Assembly: GCA_028554645.1 (NCBI GenBank)
Contig: JAQOOI010000013.1
Location: 372,001 to 436,000, forward strand
Length of the DNA: 64,000 nt
Reading direction: 5' to 3'
Source: Omphalotus guepiniiformis
Taxonomy: Eukaryota > Basidiomycota > Agaricomycetes > Agaricales > Omphalotaceae
Position numbers and translations under genes: made by a program. The notes under the pieces are model-generated. The model did no database searches, had not been told where the DNA came from, and saw only the letters and a list, made by a program, of their open reading frames with translations. Numbering within the stretch: position 1 is the first letter of the stretch; each line of letters begins with the position of its first letter. Positions 22,140 through 37,301 of the stretch are shown here, piece after piece.

Positions 22140-23126
22140 ATGTCCGCGACCAACGATGAATTACTGGCAATATCTCAGCTAGAATCTTTGCGATTCAAAG
22201 CAAATCAAATCATTGAATCTATCCAGAGTTTGCAAAGGACAATTGATTTCAGCCATCTAGCTATCTCAGCATGGCCAGACATTTTATCTAAATACAACGT
22301 TCTTCTCTCTCAAACACACAGTTTCTCCAACTCTCTCAACGCACCTCTTCCTGGCACAGGGATCACTGCTCTTGCAGCAGCAGCAGCAGCTCTTCCTCGT
22401 ATCAATGGCGCAGGTACATCAGCGGCACCAAGTCAAAATCCGTTCGAGAAAATCGCGTTGCACCCTCAAGCATCGGTATCTGACGTGCAGCTTGACACGG
22501 AAATCATACCTCTTTTGAGAAACCAGCAAACGACAGATGTGCTTAACATGGAGAACGAAACGGTACGACGTCTCTCGGAGCATATGCTTACACGAGGATC
22601 CGTTGGGGTTCTCGGTGGTGTGCCTGTTACTCCACCCACTCGCCCTGTTCACGCTACACAAGGAACCGGGCTAGGGGTTGGAGTTGGAGTTAGGGCCGGA
22701 GGGTATGCTGGACAGTCGTCTACGTCGCAATTCGCGACGAGGAAACCTGAATACGAGGATGTGTTACAGGAGTGTGCGGACATCAGGGGAGAACATGATA
22801 GAAGGGCGGAGAGGGCTGTGAGGGCTGTCATGCTTTTGAGAGATAAATTTGATTGGAAACCGAGGGTGGAGGTGGAGGTTGAGGAGCCTGAGGAGTTGGA
22901 TTGGGATCCGAGGTTGATGGGTGCTGGAGGTGGAACGGAGAGTGTTGGTGCTGATGCTGGTGGGGAGCAAGGTGTGGAGGGGCAAGGTGATGATGATTTG
23001 TCTTCTGGCGACGGTGCGAGTAGCGATGAAGATGAGGTCGAAGGGCATTTGGTGCAGGATGAAGATGCTGCGCCTGGTCCGTCGTCGATACTCAGTGCCA
23101 CGAATGGGGACGTTGAGATGGGTTGA
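22140..23126 (+). CDS. MED8: Mediator of RNA polymerase II transcription subunit 8, full length
   Basis: 328-codon intronless frame, ATG 22140. Subunit of the Mediator head module. The N-terminus MSATNDELLAISQLESLRF, the central helix with IIESIQSLQRTIDF and SAWPDILSKYNVLLSQ match the fungal Med8 pattern (W-P-x-hydrophobic then N-x-LLSQ). Residues about 105-300 form a low-complexity region: VGVGVRAGGYAGQSS, an Arg/Glu-rich helix (ECADIRGEHDRRAERAVRAV), then a run of Val/Glu and an acidic Ser/Asp/Glu stretch before VQDEDAAPGPSS. It is the only complete Med8 in the window; the other copy lost the central region. The family assignment rests on the N-terminal motif pattern. Confidence 0.75.
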   Translation: MSATNDELLAISQLESLRFKANQIIESIQSLQRTIDFSHLAISAWPDILSKYNVLLSQTHSFSNSLNAPLPGTGITALAAAAAALPRINGAGTSAAPSQNPFEKIALHPQASVSDVQLDTEIIPLLRNQQTTDVLNMENETVRRLSEHMLTRGSVGVLGGVPVTPPTRPVHATQGTGLGVGVGVRAGGYAGQSSTSQFATRKPEYEDVLQECADIRGEHDRRAERAVRAVMLLRDKFDWKPRVEVEVEEPEELDWDPRLMGAGGGTESVGADAGGEQGVEGQGDDDLSSGDGASSDEDEVEGHLVQDEDAAPGPSSILSATNGDVEMG

Positions 23127-23759
23127 TGAGGTTGAGGTTGCATGGTTTTTTCTTGTCTTTTGTGCTTTCGCTGACTCGTTCAATGTAATAGGGCAGCTTT
23201 CAGTTGAACATTGACCTGACACTGTTATGTCCATTGCCGGTCTTTCTGTCTCGATATCTGAGCTTTGCCTCATTACTTGGGTCGAGATGATATACTTCCT
23301 ACGCGGAAAGGACCTTTATACACGCTCCAGTGCTGCATTGAAGGAGTTGCCGATTTTTTACACCTTTCGGCGTGGTTTGACTGCATGTCCTCGTACTACG
23401 CCATGCTAGTGGGTGGCTATTCCAATGCTATTGCTTATAACCACGTTATCATGCACGCCACGGCGCTGCTTCATCAAATTGGTTGTGTCAGGCTGGAAAC
23501 ACGAGCGAGTCCCTGCGGAAGATTACACATGATTCCTGGCGGTGCAGCACTCTCGTTCTGTTCGTGTTAGATGACTGACAACGTCTGCTCGTCGATCAAG
23601 CCATGAAATACGGGAGCAAGACAAAGATATTTGACACTCGTTTTGCCCGCACTCACTGGACGGACAGCGCACCTCGACGCCAACTTCTCTCTTCTGTGTA
23701 CCTAATATCATGATTGCTCAGATGAGTTCTAAATCGAATGCTATCATCTCATTACGGGC
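23127..23759. other. Spacer within copy B
   Basis: Counterpart of 15551-16129. No gene seen. Confidence 0.5.
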
Positions 23760-24660
23760 TCTCCTGTCCTCAAGATCGTGAACTCTTATCAATTGGCGGG
23801 AATCTGTCTTCTCTGTCTATGGCCGTTGAGGTTGAAAGCTGACTATGAGCCTGGCATTCATGATAGGATCGTGGCGATGGTGATCCCAATATGAAATGGT
23901 CTGGGTAATACTCAATGGCTAACGCTGAACAGTGACCGCGTTCACGGTACAGAAAATGGTTCTGCTTGCGAATCTACCACTGGTGATCATGAATGCTGAA
24001 TGCTTTGAATGTGAGAGATATGTTCTGACATTTTCTTGAATCATGCGAGGCTTACTCTTTGTGGGGAGAGGATGCTCATGAGTGGAAACTCCTCCGCTTT
24101 TCGAAACACGGAAACGAAAGAAGGGACGTCGACTGTATGCGAATTTGTGTCTTGTCTTCTTGTTCTGATATTCCCACTAATGATTTCAAAGGTTGACATT
24201 CCGAAGTGAACCTTTGAACCGTCTTGCATCTTGACTCGGCTGATCTTCTCGTTAAATTCGGTGCCGGCGTTTTAGCATCCATCGGGTTAGCATCCATCGG
24301 TAGGGTGCCTTCCGTCGATCCCATGTTCTCGCAAGTGACTCACTTCTACTCACTTTCGGTGCCGGTGTTTTAGTAGGGTGCCTTCCGTCGATCCCATGTT
24401 CTCGCAAGTGACTCGCTACTTTTGTTCCAAGAGTTGGTGCTTTGCGTAAGTCTCCTTACTCTGGATACTATGTAGTAACTGCTCAAGAAGGATTTCTCTC
24501 TAGTTCCATCGGAGTTACAAACCATCTTTGTCACTCTTTGAAACATTCGAATTCTCTACTCCATCGGGCTGGATATGCAACCAATTTCTGCTACTGGTGC
24601 GGTCACCCCCATGGATCGTGGAAGAAGTGCATGAAGGCCTGCAAATTCGGTGCTACACGT
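23760..24660 (+). pseudogene. P450 relic in copy B with repeated heme-loop exon
   Basis: Copy-B counterpart of the relic at 16130-17040. A broken DDAHEWN exon lies near 24055-24105. Heme-loop-like exons lie at about 24256-24290 and 24356-24375, each followed by TAGGGTGCCTTCCGTCGATC. The C-terminal fragment with FEFSTPSGW and MDRG is at about 24545-24620. Frame breaks are shared with copy A and some are private to B. Confidence 0.65.
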
Positions 24661-25576
24661 CGAGCGATGGCGAATGGTAAATTGGGCTGAGATGAGGTTG
24701 CATCATCATCGATCGAAAAGGAAACATTACCCTCACTCGACAGCGCACACCCTCAACATCTAATCTTTCTTCTGCACACTTCGTGTTTGTGTCAGCGGCC
24801 TGGATGCGAGTCATACTGTGGCTCCACAAATTGGCAGTTCCGTCCAGCCATGACCGTCGATTTGTGACTGCACTTAACGGACGTTGAGCGCACATAAACT
24901 CGGCACCGTTAGTCAAGAAGCAGAAATTACCATAACGTCTGAATACATTTCTATCTTACCTATCTCAACTTTCATCCTGCAGCTGATGTTTCGGGTCCCG
25001 GTGAGCAAAATTTCAATCATCGCATGATCATACAGTTGCGATATTCAAACACCGGGGTATCCAAATGAGAATGAGGTTTGTAATTACTGGTAGCAAACGC
25101 TGCTAGTATGTACTAGGAGCATAGTGAGTATTTCCGTATGCGAGTCTACCAGGAATGTTTCAATGCTGAGATGAAGTGCATAGGGACTGAATAAATCGAA
25201 CTCCTTATGCTTCGTGTCGACGGTGTTGTCCTGGACTTTCACAGCATTGAAGAGACGTTTCCTTAGGCACATATGCAGTCCGGGAACATTACTGCCAATG
25301 CTTACTCTAGGGACCAATTGATTAGGTACGTGAATTTCCGGGGTTCTTGGATGTTCTGTGTAGCTGATTCGAAAACATCTGTGGGACTTTGTAAGATCGG
25401 CATTCGTTGGACAGTCAGCACATCGTGTCATCGGCCCATACAAGGGCTCTACCTCCTCGTTTGCTTGCCGTGAACTTACAGGCTGCGTGCTTACGGCAGG
25501 GATTCAGTAGCAGATAAATATCCGCAAGATTTGTGTCGTCTTCAGCAAGTTAACTTCCATCTCTCCAGAGTCCAGG
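24661..25576. other. Spacer and promoter of P450 copy B
   Basis: Aligns to 17041-17898. No gene recognised. GATAAATA at 25513-25520 lies about 57 bases before the ATG, as in copy A. Confidence 0.45.
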
Positions 25577-28020
25577 ATGCATTCGACTTTGACTTCGGGG
25601 TTGGTAGGTGCAGTAGTCCTGCTCATCGCCCTTATCTACAACATTAGGCACAAATCGTTGAAATTTCTTCGAGGACCGCCTTCGCCTTCTTCGCTACTGG
25701 GTACGGGAATTCTTACTATAGCTTGGGTTGGCTTTGAGGGAACTGACACTAATGCCAATAGGACATGAGTACGAGATGTCTCATCAACGTGAAATCGGGG
25801 ACCCCGACTTCAAGTGGTTCCGTGAATACGGTACCGCATTCCGTCTTGCAGGATGCTACGGCGTAAGTCGATCGAGTCCTTTGCCAGTGCATAACAGGCA
25901 GTGTTTGAGGCTGACGGTTACTGCTAATTCTTGTCTAGCAAGATACTCTGATGATCGCGGATCCAAAGGCGTTGCAGCATATACTCCACGCTTCGAGTTA
26001 TCGGTATCCTCGGTCTAAAGAAGTGACACGACTCACCAAGAAGCTTTTTGGAAGGGGGCTCCTTTGGGCTGAAGGTAAGGCTGTATCGTTATTCTGCATT
26101 AGAAAACTTCTCACATGAACCTATGCATAGGTTCTACTCACCAACGGCAAAGAAAGGTCCTCAATCCTGCTTTTTCAGCAACGCAGTTGAAACAGTTCCT
26201 TTTTGTGTTCCAACAGTGTGCTGGACGGGTATGTCTAATGAGTGTTTCCTTGACGCGAATCTGTAATCACGAGTTTATGTTAGCTTACGGCCAAATGGGA
26301 GGAAGGAATGAATGGAAAGGGAGAAATCGTGGACATGACGAAATGGCTTCCCAAAGTCACATTGGATGTCATCGGCGCAAGTCAGTAAAATTTGCATGAA
26401 TACTCACAGTGCAAGACTGATTTGATCTGTGATTTTTGAAGCTGCTTTCGGTTTCGAATTTAATGCCTTGGAAGGTGGATTGAATGAACTTGCAGATGCG
26501 TTGAACAACTTGTTGTGAGTGGCAACCTCAGTCATCCGTGATACGCTGACTTACCACGGGGGTTATACAGTTCTGATTCAAGGGCACTGACAAAGTCTGA
26601 GATTTTGCGAAAAGCCTGGCTCCGAAAGTTTCCTGACTTCTTGTACGAAGTTATGAGTACGACGTTTGAATCGAGAGAGGAATTACGATTCAAGTATTTC
26701 CTGACTACTGCAGAGTCGGTCGCGAAAAAACTTCTGAAAGAGAAGGGGGAAGCTAAGGATAGCGGAGTTGAGAAAGATGTGCTCAGTGTTCTGCGTAAGT
26801 CCGCGTACCAATCGAGGGCATATGCAGCTTCTGATTGATACCATGCATCTTCTCGTGACTAGTTCGCTCGAACAATGCTGAAGATCCTATGAAGCGATTG
26901 GACGACGACGAAGTCTTGTCTCAGATAAGGTCGCCGTTTTGATACTTCTTCATATACAATTTACTTATAGATGTTGACAGGACGATGATACTCGCTGGAC
27001 ATGAAACCACAGCAAGTAGCATGTCCTGGCTGCTGTACGAACTGGCCCAGCATCCCGAAGATCAACAAAAGATTAGAGATGAAATTGCGCTTGTTAGATC
27101 GAAAGCTTCTGCAGACTCGTTGACTTCGAATGACTATGATTCGATGACGTACCTAAACGCTTGCATCAAGGTTTGTCTGCCTCATAACTCATTATCTCTA
27201 TGTAGGTGAATGCTCAAGCTGAAATCCCATCTCATCAAGGAAGTACTTCGTCTACATCCCAGTGTCCCTATTATTCTGCGTGATGCTGGTCAAGACGATG
27301 TTATTCCCCTGGCCGAACCAGTTATTACAAGCTCTGGGCAGAAAATTTCGCAGATACCGGTAGGAAAAGGCCAGAGGATCATAATTTCTATCGCTAATTA
27401 CAATCGGTGAGAGCCTGAGTGCTAAACACTTTTAATGGGAGAGGGAAGCTCTGATCAGTCAATTCATGCAAGGCTTACCACTGTGTGGGGTGACGATGCT
27501 CATGAGTGGAATCCTTCGCGGTTTCTGGAAACGAGAAAACAGACGTCGCTCGGGGTATATGCGAATCTGTACGTCCCTAATTTTCTGGATTGTAGGAGCA
27601 TCCGCTGATTACTATATAGGTTGACATTCAGTGAGCTCTTAGACATGACGCTATTGACATAGGTCATTCTGATTGTCTATTTCACATAGGTGCCGGTGTT
27701 CTCGCATGCATTGGGTGAGAAGCCTGATATCGTCTCCGTGCTCACATTGACTGATCACTGTTTTCCTGATACCAATAGCTGGCGTTTCGCGTAAGCCTTC
27801 TATCTGAGATCATTAAGTAACTACTCATCTGCTTTGCAGTGTCATGGAGTTGCAAGCCGTCGTTGCCCCTCTCATTGAATCATTCGAGTTCTCCGTTCCT
27901 CCGGGTGGGTTGGATATACTAACAATCCCTGCCGGTACTGGTCCCGTTTCCCCCATGATTCGTGGTAGGCTGCATGAAGGCAGACAGCTGCCTCTTTTTG
28001 TCAAGCCTATCAAGGCGTGA
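25577..28020 (+). CDS. Cytochrome P450 monooxygenase, copy B
   Basis: Microsomal P450: an N-terminal anchor (MHSTLTSGLVGAVVLLIALI), proline-rich hinge FLRGPPSPSSLLG, then HEYEMSHQREIGDPDFKW joined through a canonical intron ending CCAATAG. Further exons: GTAFRLAGCYG, QDTLMIADPKALQHILHASS, HQRQRKVLNPAFSATQLK, FGFEFNALEGGLNELADALN, the I-helix ILAGHETTASSMSWLLYELA, K-helix EVLRLHPSVPI with the ExxR motif, VITSSGQKISQIPVGKGQRI, DAHEWNPSRFLETRK, and the heme loop LTFSAGVLACIGWRFAVMEL with the thiolate Cys. Stop 28018-28020. The heme loop lacks the usual Arg (GVLAC in place of G-x-R-x-C). About 500 aa, normal for the family. The class looks like the large mushroom-specific P450 clans; no substrate can be assigned. 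Confidence 0.85.
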
Positions 28021-28564
28021 AGTAGCGGTTCCAGCTCCGGGCTTCTCTGCAAAGCCGGCAGTCCGCTTCCGAGCTAAATGACTACTATCCGATTATTTCC
28101 ATCTCATTAGGCACTTGTGCTTGTACGACAGTTTTTATGTGTTGCTTTTAGTTTGATTGCCATGACATCATGTGTGGCGTTTTCGAGGTCAAAGCTGGCT
28201 ATAACAGCCTGCTGATTACGGAATAGCGCACTTCTTCGATGTAATAAAGAATGTATATTATGAAGTCTTCGACGAATCGTCAGCAGTGCGGCTGATAACA
28301 TACAAAAATGTCTACAGATACTCGCTGTTAATGGGCTTGCGGTGGGTGCAAGGCAAGGTGTTCACAAAATATGGTTTGGTGACCTGTTCAGATCTCATAA
28401 CGCATACAGGGATGCGCCACAGGCTTACGGCTTGATTGAAAGCGTCCGATATGACCAGCTTTGCGGCGATGAAGTAACGACAGCGAGAAAATCATTACAG
28501 ATAAGTGATACAGCTAACAACTCCAGAAATACAAATACACCTTCAGATCTATAGTCTCTCTCCG
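28021..28564. other. Convergent spacer between P450 copy B and Prp2
   Basis: No gene. Aligns to 20361-20879 in copy A. Confidence 0.5.
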
Positions 28565-32490
<3,926 letters not shown>

Positions 32491-32659
32491 GAAGCACTTG
32501 CACTCAAAGCTAAGTCAAAGCTCGGCTGCGTGAATTGGTGACTGAAGCTAATGTTGATGCGTGCTTATCTTTAGCTTCTCGGTCCGACTAACCGTCGCCC
32601 CTTTGAGATTGTGTGCTGTGCTGAGTTGAGCTGCTTGCTCTCTTTCTTCTTGAACCACC
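32491..32659. promoter_or_regulatory. Divergent promoter, Prp2 / TFIIE-beta
   Basis: Only 169 bases separate the start codons of two divergent genes, so both core promoters and leaders must lie here. No TATA box is evident. Confidence 0.5.
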
Positions 32660-33830
32660 ATGTCGAAGCTTGCCAAAGATGCTGCCGCCTTCAAATCAAC
32701 TCTACATAGACAAGATTACGCATCATGGCATTCGCAGCCTCCTCCTTTGGACACTACTGGTAGCACTAGCGAGGCAGACTCCTCGCTATCTGCAAAGAAG
32801 AAGCGGCCAAAAACTAGTGTGTTTGGATCTCTCTACCCAATAACTAGTCATCCTTTTGCTATTAAACTCGCTCATCAATAGACATTGTGTATTCGCAGCC
32901 CGCTGATACAGGAACGGGCACCAATGTGAATACACAACTGGTCTACGCGGTCAACCATCTTAAAGTAAGGCGTTTTTCAACTGCTTTAGCCTTTGAAAAT
33001 GTTACCAGCGACAATCTAGTCAACACATAATCCGATGCGTTTACAAGATCTGGCTATTTTGACGAGTACGCCTTTGGATACGGATCATGTTTTGTTGGAA
33101 AAGTTTCGAGCGCACGACCGCGTTTTGTGGGATCCCAAGACAGACCTCTATTCGTACAAGGTGCGCTGATACGCCTTTCTTTGTCGGACAGAGATTCACG
33201 GAACATCTTCACAGCATGAATTTAATTTTCGGAATAAGGCAGCTCTGTTGACCGAAATCCAGCGACAGACCAGGAAAGGTGGCGGCATTCCTGTACGTGC
33301 TCTGAAAGAGTCGTGGAAGGAGGCACCGCAAGCGATAGAAGAACTTGAACAAGAGGGAGAAGTGCTGGTCACACGGACGACGAAGGACGGTCAACTGAAG
33401 ATGGTGTTTTGGAATGAGATCAAACCTGACGAAGAGAGTGGTGGAATGCTTGTGGAACAAGGTGTGTGAATAGGAGTGATTGGATTTTCCGTGCCCATGA
33501 CTTGATGCCGTGTCATTCTCCGGCTAATAATATGAGATGACTAGAATTCATGGATCTGTGGCACGAACTGAAGGTTCCGAATGACGTGGATCTCCTGAAG
33601 CAGCTGGCTTCTGGTGTGTTTCCATCGTTTTCTACAATCTTCTATTCCTAACAATTTTGGTAGAGGGTCTGCAAGCCACCACCTCTGCACAAGGCCCTGC
33701 CCAAAAGGGGCCATCGACGAAGAAGAAAGGGAAAAAGGGAACCGCGCCACGTACACGGCAAATCCGTATGACGAACACACATTTGAAAGACAAAATCGAT
33801 TTATCGAAGGATTATGCTCCCACGAAGTGA
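32660..33830 (+). CDS. TFA2: Transcription initiation factor IIE subunit beta
   Basis: TFIIE-beta, which stabilises melted promoter DNA in the RNA polymerase II preinitiation complex. ATG 32660: MSKLAKDAAAFKSTLHRQDY, then a Ser-rich linker ending KKKRPKT. After introns come GTNVNTQLVYAVNHLK and the first winged helix (DLAILTSTPLDTDHVLLEKF; DRVLWDPKTDLYSYK), then the second (TRKGGGIPVRALKESWKEAP; TKDGQLKMVFWNEIKPDEE). The C-terminal part is EFMDLWHELKVPNDVDLLKQ, LASEGLQATTS, a Lys-rich STKKKGKKGT segment and TNTHLKDKIDLSKDYAPTK, stop 33828-33830. All blocks match the fungal TFA2 family in order. Confidence 0.85.
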
Positions 33831-34095
33831 CCAGGGGTTATTTCTCCATGGAGGGTCGGTTGGGCTGTACATTACTGCTACCATTTATTATAAGAGTGTA
33901 TTACCACTACGACTTAATAGATCTCCCTACATACATACCCATTGCTGAAGGGGACAGCGTTGAAACATAATAAGGGATCACGTTGTGGCGCTAGATCCGA
34001 GGCCTGCTTCAAACCACTACATACTACTACTAGTTACTTTCTTACTCGACTTTCACAGCCATCCCTGCAACACTGGGGTTACCTCCGAAGCAATA

Positions 34096-35905
34096 ATGGC
34101 TCACTTTTCAGATCTTCCCATGGAATTGGTGGCTTATCTGTTGGCTTTCTGTGATTTTAATGATCTACTTGCATGCCAGGTCACCAGCAGACTTTTGCTC
34201 GAAGTGATAACCTCTTCGATCAATCTGCAATATCAGATTGCATTACAGGCTTCTGGCTTGGAAGACAATCCAAGATGCCAAATGAGCCTTCCGGACAAGC
34301 TGTCAATGCTTAAACGTCGGGAAGCTGCTTGGGAGTTCTTTCGACCGACCTTCACAAAGACAATCGAGGTTAATCAACCGACGGTGGTCATCTACGAGTT
34401 GTCAGGCGGGACATATGTGCTTTCTGGAGCTACAAGGCAAACTATTCGTCATATCACCATTCCTCACGAACTTTCAGAGGACCCTGAATGGACTCAGATT
34501 ACTACCCAGGATCAGTTACTGGATATTGGCTTAGCTGCCTCGGAGCACGATCTCATCGCGATTTTAACTATGTTCGTGAGCCCCCTTGGTCGTTATATCT
34601 TATGTTTTCTGTGTTGAATGCTGAGTTCCTTTGAAGTACGGACAACCTTGAGACACCTTCGAGTACTATCCTCGAAATTAGCTATCTGCAGCTCTCCACT
34701 GGGAAGCCTCATCCGCAAGCAGGTCCTCGTATGCGTTTCATGCAACATATGCGCCCGGAGAATCTCGGTGTGGGGATAGAAATCGTGGGCGATCTTGTAG
34801 CTCTCGTTATACGAGACGCTGCTTCGGAACTGTGCGATCGTGACAAGGTAATCGTCCTGGATTGGAAGCGGGGCAGTGTCAGGATGGTCAGTCTATTGTT
34901 CTCTCGTCTCGCTCTTTTTTGCGTAAACCTAACAAGGATATGTCGGTTCAGCAAGCGTGGACTAAATATCGCAGATACCAAAGCGCGATCTTCCTCTCTT
35001 CTAATATGCTTCTTGTTCCGAACGCATTCGAGAATACAATCGAGTTATGGAAAATCCCACAAGATCCGGTTGTAGCTGTTGCGGCTCCTGAGCTCATTCT
35101 TCAACTTCCAAGGCTCGGTGAAGAATTTATGGTGGCGGATTTTGCTTGTAGAGGCGCACCAAATGGCGCGTCGACTACGTTACACACTCACAGGCCTTTT
35201 CATTCCTCTCCGACAGAATCCATCATGGTGTTCCACCTCGCAGTATCACCCCGTGGACGTGGCATCTTTGGCCATCGCCTCATGTTTATATTTTTCGCGC
35301 ATAGACGGGCCTTCCTTGAGATCCTCGCGAAGCATACAAATCTGACACATTCATGTCTTGATAGTCAAGATTCCGAACCTAGGCGGCCTTTGTGTTGGTC
35401 CGAATGGGGTCCACGAATCACTCGGTGGTTTCATGCTCGAGCTATACCAACGGAATGGATCACGACTACTTCCGGCCAACGTTACGTCTTTGTATCTACC
35501 CATGCGCCATCCCACCCGCAGCCTGTTATTGTGTTGGACTTTAACCAGAACCGATTTAGAAATGTTGCGAAGAGAGAGAAGAGCGGGTATGTGCAGTCTG
35601 GCGGTATGGTTCATGCTGACCAGAATGAGTGGTGTAGAGTGTGGTGTCAGGAGGAGTCTGATTCGATTGAGAGGCTGAATATTTTCAAGGAGAAGGTTGG
35701 AGGTAGTTTACCGTACGTTGCTGTCAAGTCGGAGAAGGCGTATAAGTTTCATGGAGTTATGATGGATGACGAGCGTATACTCGGTGTTCAGGTTGGTTGG
35801 CTCTTTGGTTTTTTGTGTGCATACGCTTACTTACATGACCTTGTTGTGACAGAGATTTGACGCTACGACCGGCGTAGCTAGCATAGAGGTTATTCACCTC
35901 GGATG
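34096..35905 (+). CDS. F-box protein
   Basis: Likely substrate receptor of an SCF ubiquitin ligase. The chosen ATG at 34096 opens MAHFSDLPMELVAYLLAFCD, followed by FNDLLACQVTSRLLLEVI: an N-terminal F-box with the LPxEL core. An in-frame upstream start at 33985 would add 37 residues before the F-box and is less likely. Introns: about 34572-34636, one after the residues RGSVRM near 34885-34952, and a last one near 35792-35852. The long C-terminal region contains IRHITIPHELSEDPEWT, IEIVGDLVALVIRD, KVIVLDWKRGSVRM and VIVLDFNQNRFRNVAK. Its repeated short hydrophobic strands suggest a beta-rich, propeller-like region. The last exon reads RFDATTGVASIEVIHLG, stop 35903-35905. Such proteins are numerous in Agaricomycetes and their targets are unknown. 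Confidence 0.7.
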
Positions 35906-36271
35906 ATTTTCATGACTATCATTTATCTAGCAATGTACATAGTGGACAAGCAATTCACATAGAACATCTTTAGGTACTGTCACGGAAACTGCCTAATGGA
36001 ACACTATCTTTTGTACTGTCTGCCCTGCAGTCCCGGTGTTCTTTTGTGTGTAGGCCACGCAAGCCTGGATTCGAGTCAGCTTAGCCAAAATAAGCGCTGG
36101 GACGTTGAAATGTACCTACCGACTCTGTCTACGGCTGTCACTAACAGACTCTTGTCCTTGACACCGGACGCTGTAGTAATAGTCCGTCTGTTGGTACTGC
36201 GTCGAATCAGTGACCAGGCGGATGCGCATAAGTATTATGACATACCGCAAAGAGGTTTACAACGTCCTCTG
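35906..36271. other. Convergent spacer
   Basis: 3' flanks of the F-box gene and of the Yae1-domain gene. Nothing else seen. Confidence 0.45.
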
Positions 36272-36946
36272 TCAACTCCAATTGACGCTAAATCCCAGAG
36301 TAGTGCAAAGAACTCCAAGACGATGCTTTATTTGTTGAACATCTTCCATCGTAAACTTCGGACGATCACTCAGGGCTGCTGTAGTCGATCCCGCAGTCAA
36401 CTTTTCAAGCATATCCTCCAATCCCTCCATCTTTCTCTTTTCCGCAATCTCTTCATTAACATCCACACCATCATCATCATCATCGTTCCCTTCCAACTCC
36501 AGATGTTCCCTGGCATGCGCCTCCGCCTCAAGATCACGCGGAGCAATCTCCGAAAACCGTACATTCGAAAGCTGCGAAGCAATGTCACGAGCTTCAGCTA
36601 GCGAAGGGTCTTGCTCGGATATCGCGTTCGATTGCGATATGGAGCTGGAACCACTGAGTAAAGCGAGCAAAGCACTTGAGATCCCTCGTAGGATCCCTAG
36701 TTCGCGACCAATAGGTGATCCTACTTCAGCGAAACCGCTGTCGAAACCTTCCTGGAGAGCAGATTCTTTTCCGGCAGTAATGCCTTCACGGTATCCAGTC
36801 TGCCCTTCTTATGAGTTGCCTGTGCGGTATGGATGAGCAAGAGGGTCACAAGTCTACATTACATTTGTAAATTCGGACGACATTTTGGTCCAATCGGCCT
36901 CACTAGTAGTAGCCTGAGTTGCGTCGTCGTCCCAAGGTGAATCCAT
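36272..36946 (-). CDS. YAE1: Yae1-domain protein (Fe-S cluster adaptor for ABCE1/Rli1)
   Basis: ATG at 36946-36944: MDSPWDDDATQATTSEADW, then KMSSEFTN. After one intron (donor GTAATG, acceptor GGGCAG) comes the family's deca-GX3 segment: GYREGITAGKESALQEGFDS, GFAEVGSPIGRELGILRG. An acidic run of Asp (EGNDDDDDGVDVNEEI) and a helical C-terminus follow, with stop at 36274-36272. In yeast, Yae1 with Lto1 recruits the cytosolic iron-sulfur machinery to the ribosome recycling factor Rli1. Lto1 has the same Gly-repeat segment, so this could be the Lto1-like partner; the length (about 205 aa) favours Yae1. Confidence 0.68.
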
Positions 36947-37301
36947 TTTGAAAACCGAGTAAACGATCAAGTAGCAAAAAGGGTGGGCAGTAAGCTGAAG
37001 TGAGGGCAAGCAGCAAAGTGCGTATTAGGTCACGTCCTGGACTCAGATTGCTGGACCGTACGTAGAAATGACCAAAAACTGTTTTTCTCCGTTATCCGAG
37101 TCTTTTTCTGATTCTACATATTTTATCTATTACGTAGATGTTAAGTTGGAAGAATGGTTCGCGTTCGTTATTCCATAAATCAGTCTTCATAATCCACGGA
37201 GAGCCATCACTCCATAACAAATTGTGACAGATTTACACTATTGTCAACGCACATTCGTTGAAGAACTGCGTGATAAATCACTAGGAATAGCGGTCCAAAG
37301 G
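36947..37301. other. Spacer upstream of the Yae1-domain gene
   Basis: 355 bases between the Yae1-domain start and the PAN3 stop, both on the minus strand. Presumably the promoter of the former and the 3' end of the latter. Confidence 0.45.

Noticed and set aside
22649..23273. Minus-strand frames of 160-170 codons over Med8
   Set aside because: They are mirror frames of the low-complexity centre of Med8 (Ser/Pro/Thr-rich products) and contain no motif.
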